From assembly GCF_003173595.1 (NCBI RefSeq), contig NZ_QGNZ01000001.1:1302001-1366000 (forward strand): a stretch of 64,000 bases of DNA, in the 5' to 3' direction. The notes under the pieces are model-generated. The model had not been told where the DNA came from. It saw only the letters and a program-made list of their open reading frames with translations, and searched no databases. The DNA is from Pedobacter yonginensis (GTDB lineage: Bacteria > Bacteroidota > Bacteroidia > Sphingobacteriales > Sphingobacteriaceae). Shown in pieces: positions 1-9,648 of this stretch. The first letter of the stretch is position 1, and each line of letters starts with the position of its first letter. The translations under genes were made by a program, and so were the position numbers.

Positions 1-374
1 GCAAAAAAATTGGAAGAGAAATTTAAATAAGTTATCGATGCTGAAAATGCAGAAAATAGCAGGATTAGGGTTTCGAGTACAATGGGAATGGCAAAGGAGA
101 ACCTTGCATTATGCCCAATCTTGGTTACAATTATACTGCTTGAAAATGCTCCCGCTAAAAAAAGCATCATCCAGATGGCTACAGTTCGTGCTATAGCCCA
201 GTCTTGTCTGGCTATGCCTTCTGCAAATAAAGCAGCATGCCCGGTAACATTAGTAGTTAGGGCCGAAAAACCCAAAAACCCTGCCGCATTTACAAAACCT
301 GCAGTAAGGCTTAGTAACACAGCCAGTTTCAGGTTGTGCGCATAAGTTCTCTTCACTCCAAAATGTCTCAGCAT
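1..374 (-). CDS. YoaK-family (DUF1275) membrane protein, C-terminus cut by window edge
   Basis: Reading the minus strand from an ATG at 374 gives an open frame of 124 codons that runs off the window at base 1. The product starts MLRHFGVKRTYAHN and has hydrophobic stretches with the sequence SLTAGFVNAAGFLGF followed by TTNVTGHAALFAEG, the pattern of the N-terminus of YoaK/DUF1275 integral membrane proteins. At least three membrane segments are visible. Function is unknown for the family. It lies 67 bp downstream of sdhB on the same strand. The plus-strand frame at 82-345 is its shadow. The family call rests on motif memory only. Confidence 0.75.
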   Translation of the reverse strand, partial: MLRHFGVKRTYAHNLKLAVLLSLTAGFVNAAGFLGFSALTTNVTGHAALFAEGIARQDWAIARTVAIWMMLFLAGAFSSSIIVTKIGHNARFSFAIPIVLETLILLFSAFSASITYLNFSSNFF

Positions 375-441
375 GGTTTAAATTTCCTTTGTAGTTTATT
401 GGGTAAGGTGGGGCGATTCGTTATGTACCAATAGCCATTTC

Positions 442-1188
442 TTACTTCCTAAATACCAGCGCTTTACTGTATTCGTAATTCATTCGTCCGATGTGGAGTA
501 CCGATATTTGCTGTGGGCATTCTACTTCGCAGGCTTCTGTATTAGAGCAATGCCCAAAACCTTCAGCATCCATTTGTGCAACCATATTAATTACACGGTC
601 GGCAGATTCTAATTTACCCTGTGGTAACAGCACTAAATGCGATATTTTAGCCGAAGTAAACAGTGCGGCACTTGAGTTTTTACAGGTGGCCACACATGCA
701 CCGCAACCGATGCATGCCGCAGCATCAAAGGCTGCTTCCGTTACTTCGTGGGCTATGGGAATACTGTTTGATTCGGGTGCTTGGCCTGTTGATGCGGATA
801 TGTAACCGCCAGATTGGATAATGTGATCGAAAGCGGAGCGATCTATTTTTAAATCTCTCAAAACGGGAAAAGCAGCGGCTCGGAAAGGCTCAATGTAAAC
901 CGTTTCCCCATCTTTAAAGCTCCTCATGTGTAGCTGGCAAGTGGTTGTTCCGGTTAGTGGGCCATGTGCCCGTCCATTAATCATCATGCCGCAGGCACCA
1001 CAAATGCCTTCCCTACAATCGTGATCGAATTCAATAACCCGCTCCCCTTTGCCAATTAGTCGCTCATTCAATAAATCAAGCATTTCTAAAAAAGACATAT
1101 GTTCAGAAATCCCATCAACTTCATAGCTAACCAAATCTCCTTTGGCTTCCCTATCTTCCTGACGCCAGACCTTTAAATATAATTTCAT
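442..1188 (-). CDS. sdhB: Succinate dehydrogenase/fumarate reductase iron-sulfur subunit
   Basis: This 248-residue subunit passes electrons between the flavoprotein and the membrane cytochrome b of complex II. The [2Fe-2S] cysteines are C58, C63, C66 and C84 (CREGICGAC and a later TTTC). The second cluster domain has [11 protein letters not shown] at 159-169 and cysteines 214, 220 and 224, supplying the [4Fe-4S] and [3Fe-4S] centres. Length is normal for the Bacteroidetes type-B enzyme. It is the last gene of an sdhC-sdhA-sdhB order on the minus strand, 38 bp after sdhA. Sequence alone cannot say whether the complex works mainly as succinate dehydrogenase or as fumarate reductase. Confidence 0.95.
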   Translation of the reverse strand: MKLYLKVWRQEDREAKGDLVSYEVDGISEHMSFLEMLDLLNERLIGKGERVIEFDHDCREGICGACGMMINGRAHGPLTGTTTCQLHMRSFKDGETVYIEPFRAAAFPVLRDLKIDRSAFDHIIQSGGYISASTGQAPESNSIPIAHEVTEAAFDAAACIGCGACVATCKNSSAALFTSAKISHLVLLPQGKLESADRVINMVAQMDAEGFGHCSNTEACEVECPQQISVLHIGRMNYEYSKALVFRK

Positions 1189-1226
1189 TTTATTGTATTT
1201 TTATTAATGTTCAATAAGCCTTTCAA

Positions 1227-3137
1227 CTATTTATAACTTCTAACGGTGAGCTGTACAGTCTCAAAAACCAAGGGTTCTTTATGGAGTTCGGGTGCTGTGC
1301 CTTTGCCTTTCCATTCCCAAGCCGAAACGAAACAGAAATCTTGGTCGTTGCGCACGGCTTCTCCATCGGATGTTTGATATTCTTCTCTAAAATGCGCACC
1401 GCATGATTCATCCCGTTGAAGGGCATCATGACACATCAGCTCACCCAGTTCCAGAAAATCAGAAACCCGTCCCGCCTTTTCAAGCTCCGCATTGATCTGC
1501 TCATCTCCTGTAATGTTGAGATCAGTATCGAATGATTTTTTAAGTGCCTTGATTTCAATAATCGCCGCCTCTAAACTTTCTTTGGTTCTGGAAAGTCCGC
1601 ATTTATCGTAAAGCAATTTGCCCAATGTTTTATGAAAGTAATCTGCTGAAAGATGCCCTTTCCGATTTAAAAACTGATTTAATTCTGCTCTAACGTTATT
1701 TTCTGCAATGGCAAAGGCAACATGCTCGGTAGTTATCTTTTCTGTTTTCAACTCTCCCGACAAATAATTCGGAATGGTGTATGGTGCAATGAAATAGCCA
1801 TCTACACAGGATTGAAGCAGCGAATTGGCGCCTAATCTATTGGCTCCATGATCTGAAAAATTAGCCTCACCCAAGGCAAAAAGTCCGGGGATGGTGGTCA
1901 TTAAATCATAATTAACCCAGAGGCCACCCATGGTAAAGTGTGCCGCAGGCGAAATTAGCATGGGTTCTTTATAAGCATCTACACCATTAATTTTATCATA
2001 CATCCGAAACAGGTTGCCGTATTTTTCTTCAATTTTATCCCTTCCCTGTTCTTTAATCGCCTTTGAAAAATCAAGGCAAACGGCATTTTTCATTGGACCT
2101 ACCCCACAACCTGCGTCTATCCTTTCCTTTGCTGCCCGCGATGATATGTCTCTTGGTGATAGATTGCCAAAGGTTGGATACCTGCGTTCGAGGTAATAAT
2201 CCCTTTCTTCTTCGGGAATATCATTCGGCACTCGGTCATCTCCTGCTTTTTTGGGCACCCAAATTCGCCCATCGTTACGTAGAGATTCAGACATTAACGT
2301 GAGTTTAGATTGCGTTTCGCCAATTTGTGGCAAACAGGTTGGATGAAATTGAATCCAACTTACTCCAGACATAAACGCTCCTTTTTTGTGTGCCCTCCAA
2401 ATGGCAGAACTGTTGCAACCCATTGCGAGCGTAGAAAGGTAATACACTTTTCCATAGCCACCTGTGGCCAAAACCACCGCATGGGCGGCATGTCGTTCAA
2501 TTGCGCCTGTTTCCAAGTTCCGGGCAATAATGCCTCGTGCTTTTCCTTCAACCAGAACCAAATCCAGCATTTCGTGGCGTGTATAAGTTTTTACTTTACC
2601 TGCCGATACCTGTCGCATCAACGCTTGGTAGGCACCAATCATAAGCTGTTGGCCAGTTTGGCCACGAGCATAAAAAGTTCTCGATACCTGCACGCCCCCG
2701 AAAGAGCGGTTGTTTAGATAACCCCCATACTCCCTGGCAAATGGCACGCCTTGCGCAACCGCTTGATCGATAAGCGCCAATGAACATTCGGCCAAACGAT
2801 AAACATTGGCTTCGCGTGAGCGGAAATCGCCGCCCTTGATGGTATCGTAGAACATTCGATATACACTATCGCCGTCATTTTTATAATTCTTTGCTGCATT
2901 TACACCGCCTTGAGCTGCTACCGAATGTGCCCTTCGGGCGGAATCTTGAAAACAAAAGGATTTTACATTGTATCCCTGTTCTGCCAGAGTTGCGGCGCAA
3001 GACGAGCCTGCAAGCCCAGTACCTACAACAATAATATCGAGCTTTTTACGATTTGCAGGGTTAATAAGTTTTGAGCTGTCTTTATAATTGCTCCATTTAT
3101 CGGCAAGGTTGCCAGATGGGATTTTTGCATCTATCAT
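1227..3137 (-). CDS. sdhA: Succinate dehydrogenase/fumarate reductase flavoprotein subunit
   Basis: This 636-residue catalytic subunit interconverts succinate and fumarate using covalent FAD. Seen: a dinucleotide-binding GTGLAG at 39-44, the segment HSVAAQGG with H71 as the likely flavin-linking histidine, the active-site motif HPTCLP at 265-270, and [10 protein letters not shown] later in the protein. The start ATG at 3137 overlaps the TGA stop of sdhC by 4 bases (ATGA), so the two are translationally coupled. The form is that of the diheme (type B) complex II of Bacteroidetes and Epsilonproteobacteria. Confidence 0.96.
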   Translation of the reverse strand: MIDAKIPSGNLADKWSNYKDSSKLINPANRKKLDIIVVGTGLAGSSCAATLAEQGYNVKSFCFQDSARRAHSVAAQGGVNAAKNYKNDGDSVYRMFYDTIKGGDFRSREANVYRLAECSLALIDQAVAQGVPFAREYGGYLNNRSFGGVQVSRTFYARGQTGQQLMIGAYQALMRQVSAGKVKTYTRHEMLDLVLVEGKARGIIARNLETGAIERHAAHAVVLATGGYGKVYYLSTLAMGCNSSAIWRAHKKGAFMSGVSWIQFHPTCLPQIGETQSKLTLMSESLRNDGRIWVPKKAGDDRVPNDIPEEERDYYLERRYPTFGNLSPRDISSRAAKERIDAGCGVGPMKNAVCLDFSKAIKEQGRDKIEEKYGNLFRMYDKINGVDAYKEPMLISPAAHFTMGGLWVNYDLMTTIPGLFALGEANFSDHGANRLGANSLLQSCVDGYFIAPYTIPNYLSGELKTEKITTEHVAFAIAENNVRAELNQFLNRKGHLSADYFHKTLGKLLYDKCGLSRTKESLEAAIIEIKALKKSFDTDLNITGDEQINAELEKAGRVSDFLELGELMCHDALQRDESCGAHFREEYQTSDGEAVRNDQDFCFVSAWEWKGKGTAPELHKEPLVFETVQLTVRSYK

Positions 3138-3802
3138 AGTGCGTTTAGGTTAAAGTAAATGTAAATGGGTATTAACATAAAGCCCAGGGTAATTGCTAGC
3201 GAATACATCCATCCAAAAACCCGAACCCATTTTGAGTATTTAGGATGATAAAGCCCTAGCGTTCTGGATGCACTGAAAAATCCATGTAGTAAATGAAACC
3301 CAAGTGCAATAAAAGAGAGTTCATAAATGATGATATACCAGCCCTGCTGAAACGATTGATTTACAATGGCATACAAATCTTTATTCCCTTTTGCATCGAG
3401 CGGCAGGTAACCAAACTTATACACGTACCAATAATCTTTAAAGTGGATAACCAAAAAAATCAAGATAATGGTTCCCAATATGCCCATGTTGCGGCTATTC
3501 CACGAACTCACCTCACTGCGCTTATCGTACACATATTTCTGTCCGCTAGCGGCTGCATTTTTATTGGTGATGATGAGCGCATAAATGGCATGTCCAATCA
3601 GTGAAAGATAGAGCACATAAGAGATTATATTGATCAGTATATTTCCCGACAGGAGATGCGAATACCAATTAAATTGCTCCCTTGCTTCTGATGCAGGCAA
3701 CAAAAGTTGCAGGTTTCCCAACAGGTGTATGACCAGGAAAAAGCAGAGGAAAAGTCCTGTGGCGGCCATCACCAATTTATAGGTTAAGGTGGTTTGTTTC
3801 AT
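3134..3802 (-). CDS. sdhC: Succinate dehydrogenase/fumarate reductase cytochrome b subunit
   Basis: This 222-residue protein with about five membrane helices anchors SdhAB and binds quinone. Histidines placed in or near helices (H26, H49, H71, H119, H169, H172) can supply the four axial ligands of the two haems b of type-B complex II, in which a single large cytochrome subunit replaces separate SdhC and SdhD; no second anchor gene is present, as expected. It is the first gene of the sdhCAB unit and starts 97 bp downstream of the DASS transporter gene on the same strand. Confidence 0.93.
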   Translation of the reverse strand: MKQTTLTYKLVMAATGLFLCFFLVIHLLGNLQLLLPASEAREQFNWYSHLLSGNILINIISYVLYLSLIGHAIYALIITNKNAAASGQKYVYDKRSEVSSWNSRNMGILGTIILIFLVIHFKDYWYVYKFGYLPLDAKGNKDLYAIVNQSFQQGWYIIIYELSFIALGFHLLHGFFSASRTLGLYHPKYSKWVRVFGWMYSLAITLGFMLIPIYIYFNLNAL

Positions 3803-3899
3803 CTATATTTTTATATTTTAGGTGTTGGATAGCTTTTTTTAAGTCGAAATAATTGCAAATTACGTCAGTCTTTTATCGCAGTTAAGCCAAATGTGTGGT

Positions 3900-5330
3900 T
3901 TACCAAAGACCGATAATTTTCCACCATGCACCTCCAACCAGAAACCAAACGAGTAGAAACAGCACACTCATAAAGAAACCCTGTTTCCACCAATCTTTTA
4001 AATCTACATAGGTGCTTCCGAAAAATATTGGTGCCGGACCATGTCCGTAATGTGTTAACGAACCCATTAATGAAGCACAAGCGCCCAGAAATATGGCCAA
4101 CATGGTTCCTGGTACGCCAACTGCAATACCCACTGCCAAAAACACGGAATACATGGCGGCAACCTGAGCGGTGGCACTGGCAAACATGTAATGGCAATAA
4201 GAATACACCAATATGATGACTGGAAAGGCCAATTGCCAGCTTAAATGGGTCATTTGTCCGCCCACTAAGTGGCCAAACCATCCAATAAAGCCCAAAGAAT
4301 TTAAGAAAGAGCCCATCATTACCAGAGATGAAAACCATACTATGGTATCCCACGCGCCTTTTTCTGATTTAACATCCTCCCAGGTGAGTACGCCACATAA
4401 CAGCAAGATACACAGGCCGATTAATGCACCTGTTGTAGCATCTATTGAAAACAGGTTTCCGAAAATCCAAAGCACAAGCAAAATAAAAAATGTAGCAACC
4501 ATTAACCATTCCTTAATGGTTATTGGACCCATTTCCTTTAATTGTTTAGCCGCAATAGCTGGAGCTTCTTTGGTTTCTTTAAGTTCTGGCGGAAAAACCT
4601 TATACAGAAATATAGGAACCAGCAGGAAGCACACTAAACCGGGTACCAGTGCAGCGATTGCCCAGCTTCCCCAAGTGATGGTTACGCCAAGATCTTTCGC
4701 AAATTTCTGTGCCATGGGGTTACTTGCCGTTGCGGTTAAGAACATAACCGAGGTAATCATATTTGCATTGTAACTGCTCAGAGTGAGAAACGCACCTATT
4801 TTTCGGTGGGTTTCCGCTTTCTCTGGGATAGAGCCCATATTTACAGCAATAGATTTCATAATCGGAAAAATAACCCCGCCTGCTCTGGCCGTATTGCTTG
4901 GAATTGCAGGAGCTAAAATTAGGTCGGCTGTATTTAATCCATAAGCCAAACCGAGTGGGCTTTTACCGAAGATTTTGATGAAACTGTATGCAATCCTCGT
5001 TCCGAGGCCAGTTTTGATAAATCCACGAGCGATAAAAAAGGCCAAACCAATTAACCATATTGTAGAGTTGCCAAAACCGCTTAAAGCGTTTAGAATGGAT
5101 TTAGTAGGGTCGCCAGGGGCCAACACCTGCGTTGCCGCGCATAAGGTAATTCCGATAATGGCCATGGTACCCATAGTTGCCGCTTTGGAAATGATGCCCA
5201 CAATTGTGGCTACAAAAATTGCGAGCAAATGCCAAGCATTGGGTTTCACCCCATCAGGTACAGGTATAAACCAGATAACCACACCAACCACAAGGGTGAT
5301 GATGAGCGATGTAAAATTGATCTCTTTCAT
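3900..5330 (-). CDS. DASS-family dicarboxylate/anion:sodium transporter
   Basis: A 476-residue polytopic inner-membrane protein. The segment PAIPSNTARAGGVIFP contains the SNT motif of the divalent anion:Na+ symporter (DASS) family; a second pore signature lies near the C-terminus (SLTHYGHGPAPIFFG). Members of this subgroup move malate, 2-oxoglutarate, succinate, citrate or tartrate. The gene starts 9 bp after the porin stop, so porin and transporter form an outer plus inner membrane uptake pair, and sdhCAB follows 97 bp later. C4-dicarboxylate uptake feeding complex II is the natural inference, but the substrate cannot be read from sequence. Confidence 0.88.
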   Translation of the reverse strand: MKEINFTSLIITLVVGVVIWFIPVPDGVKPNAWHLLAIFVATIVGIISKAATMGTMAIIGITLCAATQVLAPGDPTKSILNALSGFGNSTIWLIGLAFFIARGFIKTGLGTRIAYSFIKIFGKSPLGLAYGLNTADLILAPAIPSNTARAGGVIFPIMKSIAVNMGSIPEKAETHRKIGAFLTLSSYNANMITSVMFLTATASNPMAQKFAKDLGVTITWGSWAIAALVPGLVCFLLVPIFLYKVFPPELKETKEAPAIAAKQLKEMGPITIKEWLMVATFFILLVLWIFGNLFSIDATTGALIGLCILLLCGVLTWEDVKSEKGAWDTIVWFSSLVMMGSFLNSLGFIGWFGHLVGGQMTHLSWQLAFPVIILVYSYCHYMFASATAQVAAMYSVFLAVGIAVGVPGTMLAIFLGACASLMGSLTHYGHGPAPIFFGSTYVDLKDWWKQGFFMSVLFLLVWFLVGGAWWKIIGLW

Positions 5331-5339
5331 AATATTATT

Positions 5340-6491
5340 TTAAAAGCGTATTTGTAATTGAACATAGCCTAAGCTGTGGTTGTATGTGGTGCTTAAGGGC
5401 ACTTCGTTTTTGAACCGATCTATCGCTACACCAAATTGAACGGCGGCATAAAAATCATCGGCAAAAATGAGAGATACGTTAGGAATTAGCGTTTGGCGTG
5501 GATTGCTCGCCAGCTTGTAGTTTTCATCAAAATATTCATATCTGCAAGAAAATTCTACCGCCCTTAGCCTACGGCTTTCGTGGTTGTAGCGCAGTGTCGG
5601 AAAGAAATAAAATCCCTGCATTTGGTATTCGCTTAAATCAGGGCGAAGCACCTGCTTATCGGCATTATAAGCCAAAAAGTTCGCGCCTGTTTTAAATTCG
5701 GCCATTAAAAGCAAATCGAATTTTTTGGACAATGGAATTTTAGCGGTAGCATCAACGCCATAAGCTTTTCCGATGCTGCTAGAAGCGATACTCCCCGAAC
5801 CTGCGTTAACAACTATGGTACAGCCCTTTAGGAAGTCGGCTTCTAATCTTCCATACAGATTTTTGGTATTGTTGTCATCAGAAGACTGATTTTTGTTGTT
5901 GCCATTGTAAGCGCCCACGAAATAGCGGACTTTACCTCCGGGGATAACATTTCCCAAAAGGGAAATTCCGGTTTGAAAACTCTGCCAGCCGTTTTTCCCA
6001 AAGGCATAGTATTGATTGGAAAAATCTAATGTGCGGATAATGTCAACAGCCACTGCATCTTCTATCCCAAAAAACGGACGAAATTGACCTGCCTGAATGT
6101 GAAAATATTCATTGAGCGAGTATTTGATGTAGGCATTCTCCAGTACCTTATTGCTTGGGTCGCTGTTAAACTCAGCTAAATTGGCCAAAATATTGGCGGA
6201 AAAGTGATCGTTAATATCGCCTTTTACCATTACTCTAGCTCGTTTTACCAGAAAGGTGTTGGATATGGCTTTTGATGTGGCAGGATCGAAATGCTTTCCA
6301 TTGATATCAACATTTTTATCTAAAGCAAGTACATAACGCGTTTGCAGAACCCCCGCAAAGCTTAATTTTCTTTTGTAGGCAGAATAGTTTTTGAGCGTAT
6401 CAGTCAATCTGGTTCGGTCTTTTTGCTGCGCTTGGGCAGCAAGCGGACAAACCAGAAAGATGAACATGATGCATGGGTAGAGGTGTTTCAC
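5340..6491 (-). CDS. Outer-membrane porin (phosphate-selective porin O/P-like)
   Basis: A 383-residue protein starting at a GTG (6491), with an N-terminal signal peptide (hydrophobic FIFLVCPLAAQAQ) and an alternating beta-strand pattern ending in the terminal aromatic LQLQIRF expected of an outer-membrane barrel. An in-frame stop just upstream excludes a longer frame; an internal ATG at residue 9 would leave a very short signal. It is the first gene of the porin-DASS unit. Two palindromes with CRP/FNR spacing lie at 6610-6644, upstream of its start. OprO/P-like families in Bacteroidetes are not restricted to phosphate; substrate is unassigned. Confidence 0.82.
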   Translation of the reverse strand: MKHLYPCIMFIFLVCPLAAQAQQKDRTRLTDTLKNYSAYKRKLSFAGVLQTRYVLALDKNVDINGKHFDPATSKAISNTFLVKRARVMVKGDINDHFSANILANLAEFNSDPSNKVLENAYIKYSLNEYFHIQAGQFRPFFGIEDAVAVDIIRTLDFSNQYYAFGKNGWQSFQTGISLLGNVIPGGKVRYFVGAYNGNNKNQSSDDNNTKNLYGRLEADFLKGCTIVVNAGSGSIASSSIGKAYGVDATAKIPLSKKFDLLLMAEFKTGANFLAYNADKQVLRPDLSEYQMQGFYFFPTLRYNHESRRLRAVEFSCRYEYFDENYKLASNPRQTLIPNVSLIFADDFYAAVQFGVAIDRFKNEVPLSTTYNHSLGYVQLQIRF

Positions 6492-6609
6492 GATAGAGAT
6501 TTCTTAAATTTTGAGATTATGATGGATTTTTTTTACGCCCCAATTGTTAAAATGGGCAGGTATTTTTTAGGTAGTAGCGTAAAGGTGCGAAAGCCAAGCT
6601 TAACCAGCC

Positions 6610-6623
6610 ATGATCGTAATCAA
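6610..6623. promoter_or_regulatory. FNR-like palindrome upstream of the porin-DASS genes
   Basis: The sequence ATGATCGTAATCAA differs at one position from the E. coli FNR consensus TTGAT-N4-ATCAA. Its centre is about 125 nt upstream of the porin GTG. The Bacteroidetes regulator that would bind is not known; the receiver-CRP fusion at 9649-10698 is a candidate by proximity only. Confidence 0.35.
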
Positions 6624-6632
6624 GAGATGATG

Positions 6633-6644
6633 TGATGTGCATCA
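6633..6644. promoter_or_regulatory. Second CRP/FNR-spaced palindrome, 10 nt from the first
   Basis: TGATGTGCATCA has 5-bp perfect arms (TGATG/CATCA) and the TGA-N6-TCA layout. It lies between the 3' end of usp and the porin start, next to the site at 6610-6623. Single sites of this type are expected by chance every few kilobases, so the pairing is the only support. Confidence 0.25.
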
Positions 6645-6687
6645 GCGGAAGCCCATTTACCAATAGCTTCAACTTGGGCAGAGCATT

Positions 6688-7563
6688 TTAAGCAATGTGT
6701 AGGGGTTGTGATTCAGCTTTAAAAATCAACATTGGAAAATCTAAATCTTTCGTTAGCTTTTCCGTATGGCTGCCTTTTAAAAGGTTTTTGAAAAAACTCT
6801 TCTCGCGATGAACCATCACCAGCAAATCCATGGGTGCTTTCGCCATAAGTTTGTTGAGTCCATCTACTGCATTTTGCTCATTTATTCGAATGAAATGAAT
6901 GCCGGGATAGCCAAGCTCACTGCTAAAATCCAGAATCATCGCTTTCGTTTTCTGAGAAATATCATCGGCAATACTTGCTGGGGTAGAAATGTGTGCAATA
7001 AAAACCTCTGCTTTAAATGCGCTGGCCAAGGGAATGATCTGTTTCAGAAAAGCGCTATCTCCATGCGGATCGCTGAGATCGGAAGCAAAATAAATATTTT
7101 TAAAGGGTGCAATTTTAACTTTCGAGGGAACGAGTAAAAGAGGTACATCAACCGCCTCAATCATGGTGCGAACATGATTTCCGACGATAAAGCTTCCAAA
7201 TCCTTCAGCATGTGTACCCATAACAACTAAATCTGCCAGGTCATCTGCTAGAAGTCCATTTACCACATCTTGAAGGTAGCCAGACTGCTTTACGATACCG
7301 ATTTGTGGTTTTTTATCGTGAGATTCATCAATCTTTTTCAAATGCTCTTTTAATTTTTCGAGTTCGCTGCTGCTGGCTTCTTCCAATACGGATGATTCTT
7401 CCATTGGCCAAACTACCAAGCCCGCCTGTGGCATCTCTGCGGGGACGATAACGGCATTGCAGAGAATGAGATTGGCACCTATTTTTTTGGCAACTGAATA
7501 GGCATATTCTGCCGCATGTTTAGCGTGCAAGGAGAAATCGGTGAGCACCAATAAGTTTTCCAT
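6688..7563 (-). CDS. Tandem-domain universal stress protein
   Basis: A 291-residue protein of two Usp domains (about 1-140 and 150-290). The first begins MENLLVLTDFSLHA and ends with GTHAEGFGSFIVGNH...VDVPLLLVP, close to the ATP-binding G-2x-G-9x-G(S/T) pattern; the second begins with IYFASDLSDPHGDSA and its glycine motif is degenerate. The ATG at 7563 is preferred over an upstream in-frame codon at 7674 because Usp domains start at this point. A perfect CRP-like palindrome sits at 7641-7656, about 85 nt upstream. Tandem Usp proteins commonly belong to hypoxia or stationary-phase regulons, which fits the adjacent sensor pair. Confidence 0.9.
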   Translation of the reverse strand: MENLLVLTDFSLHAKHAAEYAYSVAKKIGANLILCNAVIVPAEMPQAGLVVWPMEESSVLEEASSSELEKLKEHLKKIDESHDKKPQIGIVKQSGYLQDVVNGLLADDLADLVVMGTHAEGFGSFIVGNHVRTMIEAVDVPLLLVPSKVKIAPFKNIYFASDLSDPHGDSAFLKQIIPLASAFKAEVFIAHISTPASIADDISQKTKAMILDFSSELGYPGIHFIRINEQNAVDGLNKLMAKAPMDLLVMVHREKSFFKNLLKGSHTEKLTKDLDFPMLIFKAESQPLHIA

Positions 7564-7640
7564 TGATTTAGATTTATAAGGATGTTTAGCAATGTTTCGT
7601 TCTACAGCTAGTAAAATTGAAGAATTTGGGCGCCATTTGG

Positions 7641-7656
7641 GGTGATAAAGGTCACC
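7641..7656. promoter_or_regulatory. CRP/FNR-type palindromic operator candidate upstream of usp
   Basis: GGTGATAAAGGTCACC is a perfect 5-bp-arm palindrome (GGTGA-N6-TCACC) with the geometry of CRP sites (TGTGA-N6-TCACA). It is placed about 85 nt upstream of the usp start. Binding by the receiver-CRP fusion encoded at 9649-10698 is inference. Confidence 0.45.
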
Positions 7657-7680
7657 TTTGCAAATGTTCGTCATCAGTAA

Positions 7681-7851
7681 TGAGGCAGTATCATCTTATT
7701 TACGTTTGAGGTCGCCAAATAATATTTTGCAAGAAAAAGCCCATTTCTCTTTAAATTCAAATCTGCGTGTGAATTTTGTATTGCCACTTTTGTGTCCTTT
7801 TGTGTCTTATATGGTTCAAAAAATTTGTCGCCCACACCTACTTTTCGTTTA
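7681..7851. repeat. Dispersed intergenic repeat, copy 1 (about 170 bp)
   Basis: First of three related copies (others at 8131-8305 and 25645-25822). Shared blocks in the same order include a variant of cgaggctgtatcatc, aataatattttgcaa, gtgtgaattttgtat, cttttgtg and ttttgtct/ttttggtt. The copy is diverged, has no convincing coding frame, and lacks obvious terminal inverted repeats or target duplications. It lies between usp and the histidine kinase. Confidence 0.7.
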
Positions 7852-8130
7852 TGTTGCAGGCGCTTTAGTTGTTAAAAGGTATTGCTACCCTAAAGCAACG
7901 TTGTCTGCATCTAGACACACCAACAAACAGTTTAAAAAACATCAAGACGCAGGTTTCTAAATCAATATTTGGAAAGCAAAACCTGTATTTCATTTTAATG
8001 TTCGTCCTGCTCTCCGCTTTACTTCGTGCCCGCTCCGATCAGGTTTATTTACAGAGGGTTGTGCAAAAACATATTAAGGCGCCAAACGGGGCGTATGAGA
8101 TTAATTTTGGGAGATTGTGTCAGGCATCGG
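7852..8130. other. Non-coding spacer between repeat copies
   Basis: No credible gene was found here. Short open frames on the plus strand (7658-7960 and 7869-8162) run across the repeat boundary, have no recognisable domain and no plausible start context, so they are not called. Confidence 0.5.
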
Positions 8131-8305
8131 CGAGGCTGTATCATCTTTCAATTTACGTTTGAGGTAGCCAAATAATATTTCACAACAAAAAGCCAATTGA
8201 TTTTGAATTCAAATTCGCGTGTGAATTTTGTATCGCTACTGTTGTGCCCTTTTGTGTCTTATATAGCTCAAAAAAATTTTGTCTGCCTCACCTGCTTTTG
8301 GTTTA
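8131..8305. repeat. Dispersed intergenic repeat, copy 2 (about 175 bp)
   Basis: Second copy of the repeat at 7681-7851, same orientation, separated by about 280 bp of unrelated sequence in which I see no gene. The most conserved blocks are gccaaataatattt, gcgtgtgaattttgtat and ccttttgtgtcttatat. It lies 150 bp upstream of the histidine kinase start. Confidence 0.7.
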
Positions 8306-8455
8306 TTAGCGGATAATTGTGTGTACCTTGTACAGGTTAGTAAAAAAAGGAAAATAACACGCTGCTAGATAGTTAGTTACGTATTTGAGAATCATCCCTC
8401 CTGTCCTTCACATAGCCTAAACAGTTAAATTATTTATCTGTTAATAAATTTATTT

Positions 8456-9643
8456 ATGGAAAACACCGTATTGCTTAAAGCGATCATTGATAATGCAATA
8501 GACGGTCTAATTACCATAGATGATCATGGGATTATTGAATCCATTAACCCCTCCGCTTGTAAACTTTTTAATTATGGTGCCGAAGAAGTGGTTGGAAATA
8601 ACATCTCGATGTTAATGCCTCAGCCCGACCGGGCAAGGCATGATGGTTATCTTTTCCAATATAAAAAAACTGGAACAGCGAGCATCATCGGAATTGGAAG
8701 GGAATTGGTGGGTTTGAAAAAAAACGGCAGTCAATTTCCTTTTAGGCTGGGTGTAAGTGAGGTTAAATATTCTGGGCGAATTATTTATGCGGGTTTCATA
8801 CACGATTTAACGCGTGAAAAGGAGGCCGAGAGTAAGCTTCAGGATTATGCGGCTTTGCTTGAAGAACAGGTAGAGGAACGCACCTATTCGTTAAAATCTA
8901 GTGTAAAAGTGCTCCAAAAAACCCAAGATGAACTGAATCTGTCCTTAAATAAGGAAAAAGAACTCGGACAGCTTAAAAGTAGATTTGTTTCTATTGCCTC
9001 GCACGAATTTCGCACGCCTTTAAGCATGGTACAACTATCGGCATCGCTTATTGATCGATATGCCGAAAACCAAGACAGGGTAAGTATTGGAAAGCACGTA
9101 GTTAAAATTAAAGATGCTGTGATGAACATTACGGCTATTCTAAACGACTTTCTTTCACTTGAAAAGCTAGATTCGGGGATGGTTAAACCCAAACTGAGTT
9201 ATTTTAACCTTGCAGAAATGGCTGAGGAGATTAGTGGAGAAATGCAAATTACCTTGAAAGGCAATCAGAAAATTATTTTTAAGCACAGGGGACCCGAAGA
9301 AATGATCCACTTGGATCAGAACCTCCTGAAAAATTGCATCATTATTCTTATCGACAACGCCATCAAATATTCGGGTGAGCACAGTGAAATTCAATTCTAT
9401 ACCAAAATAGACAAAAAGAACTGTACCATCAGAATTTGCGACAATGGCATCGGCATTCCCGATACCGACCACAAACACCTATTTGAAGCATTTTTTAGAG
9501 CAAACAACACCGGCAAAATTTCTGGAAATGGCCTTGGATTGAGCATTTTATCTCGATATACAGGCTTAATGAACGGAACCGTGAGCTTTAAAAGCAGGAT
9601 TGATCGGGGAACCTTATTTACGCTCACTTTTCCAAAAACGTAA
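8456..9643 (+). CDS. FixL-like PAS-domain sensor histidine kinase
   Basis: A 395-residue kinase without membrane segments: PAS domain (about 1-120), short coiled coil (120-170), HisKA with SHEFRTPL and phospho-acceptor H183, then HATPase_c with N-box N301 (DNAIKYS), G1 DNGIGIP at 329-335 and G2 GNGLGL at 357-362. The PAS segment 54-104 closely follows FixL. Aligning on IIGIGR, H62 falls on the haem-ligating H200 of Bradyrhizobium FixL, R82 on R220 and I77 on I215, while R206 is replaced by Q68. This suggests a haem-based oxygen or nitric oxide sensor, though FixL-like PAS domains without haem exist. The response regulator begins 5 nt after its stop. Confidence 0.9.
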   Translation: MENTVLLKAIIDNAIDGLITIDDHGIIESINPSACKLFNYGAEEVVGNNISMLMPQPDRARHDGYLFQYKKTGTASIIGIGRELVGLKKNGSQFPFRLGVSEVKYSGRIIYAGFIHDLTREKEAESKLQDYAALLEEQVEERTYSLKSSVKVLQKTQDELNLSLNKEKELGQLKSRFVSIASHEFRTPLSMVQLSASLIDRYAENQDRVSIGKHVVKIKDAVMNITAILNDFLSLEKLDSGMVKPKLSYFNLAEMAEEISGEMQITLKGNQKIIFKHRGPEEMIHLDQNLLKNCIIILIDNAIKYSGEHSEIQFYTKIDKKNCTIRICDNGIGIPDTDHKHLFEAFFRANNTGKISGNGLGLSILSRYTGLMNGTVSFKSRIDRGTLFTLTFPKT

Positions 9644-9648
9644 TCACC

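Noticed and set aside
82..345. Plus-strand frame of 87 codons
   Set aside because: It is the antisense shadow of the YoaK-type gene, whose minus-strand frame has clear membrane-protein sequence.
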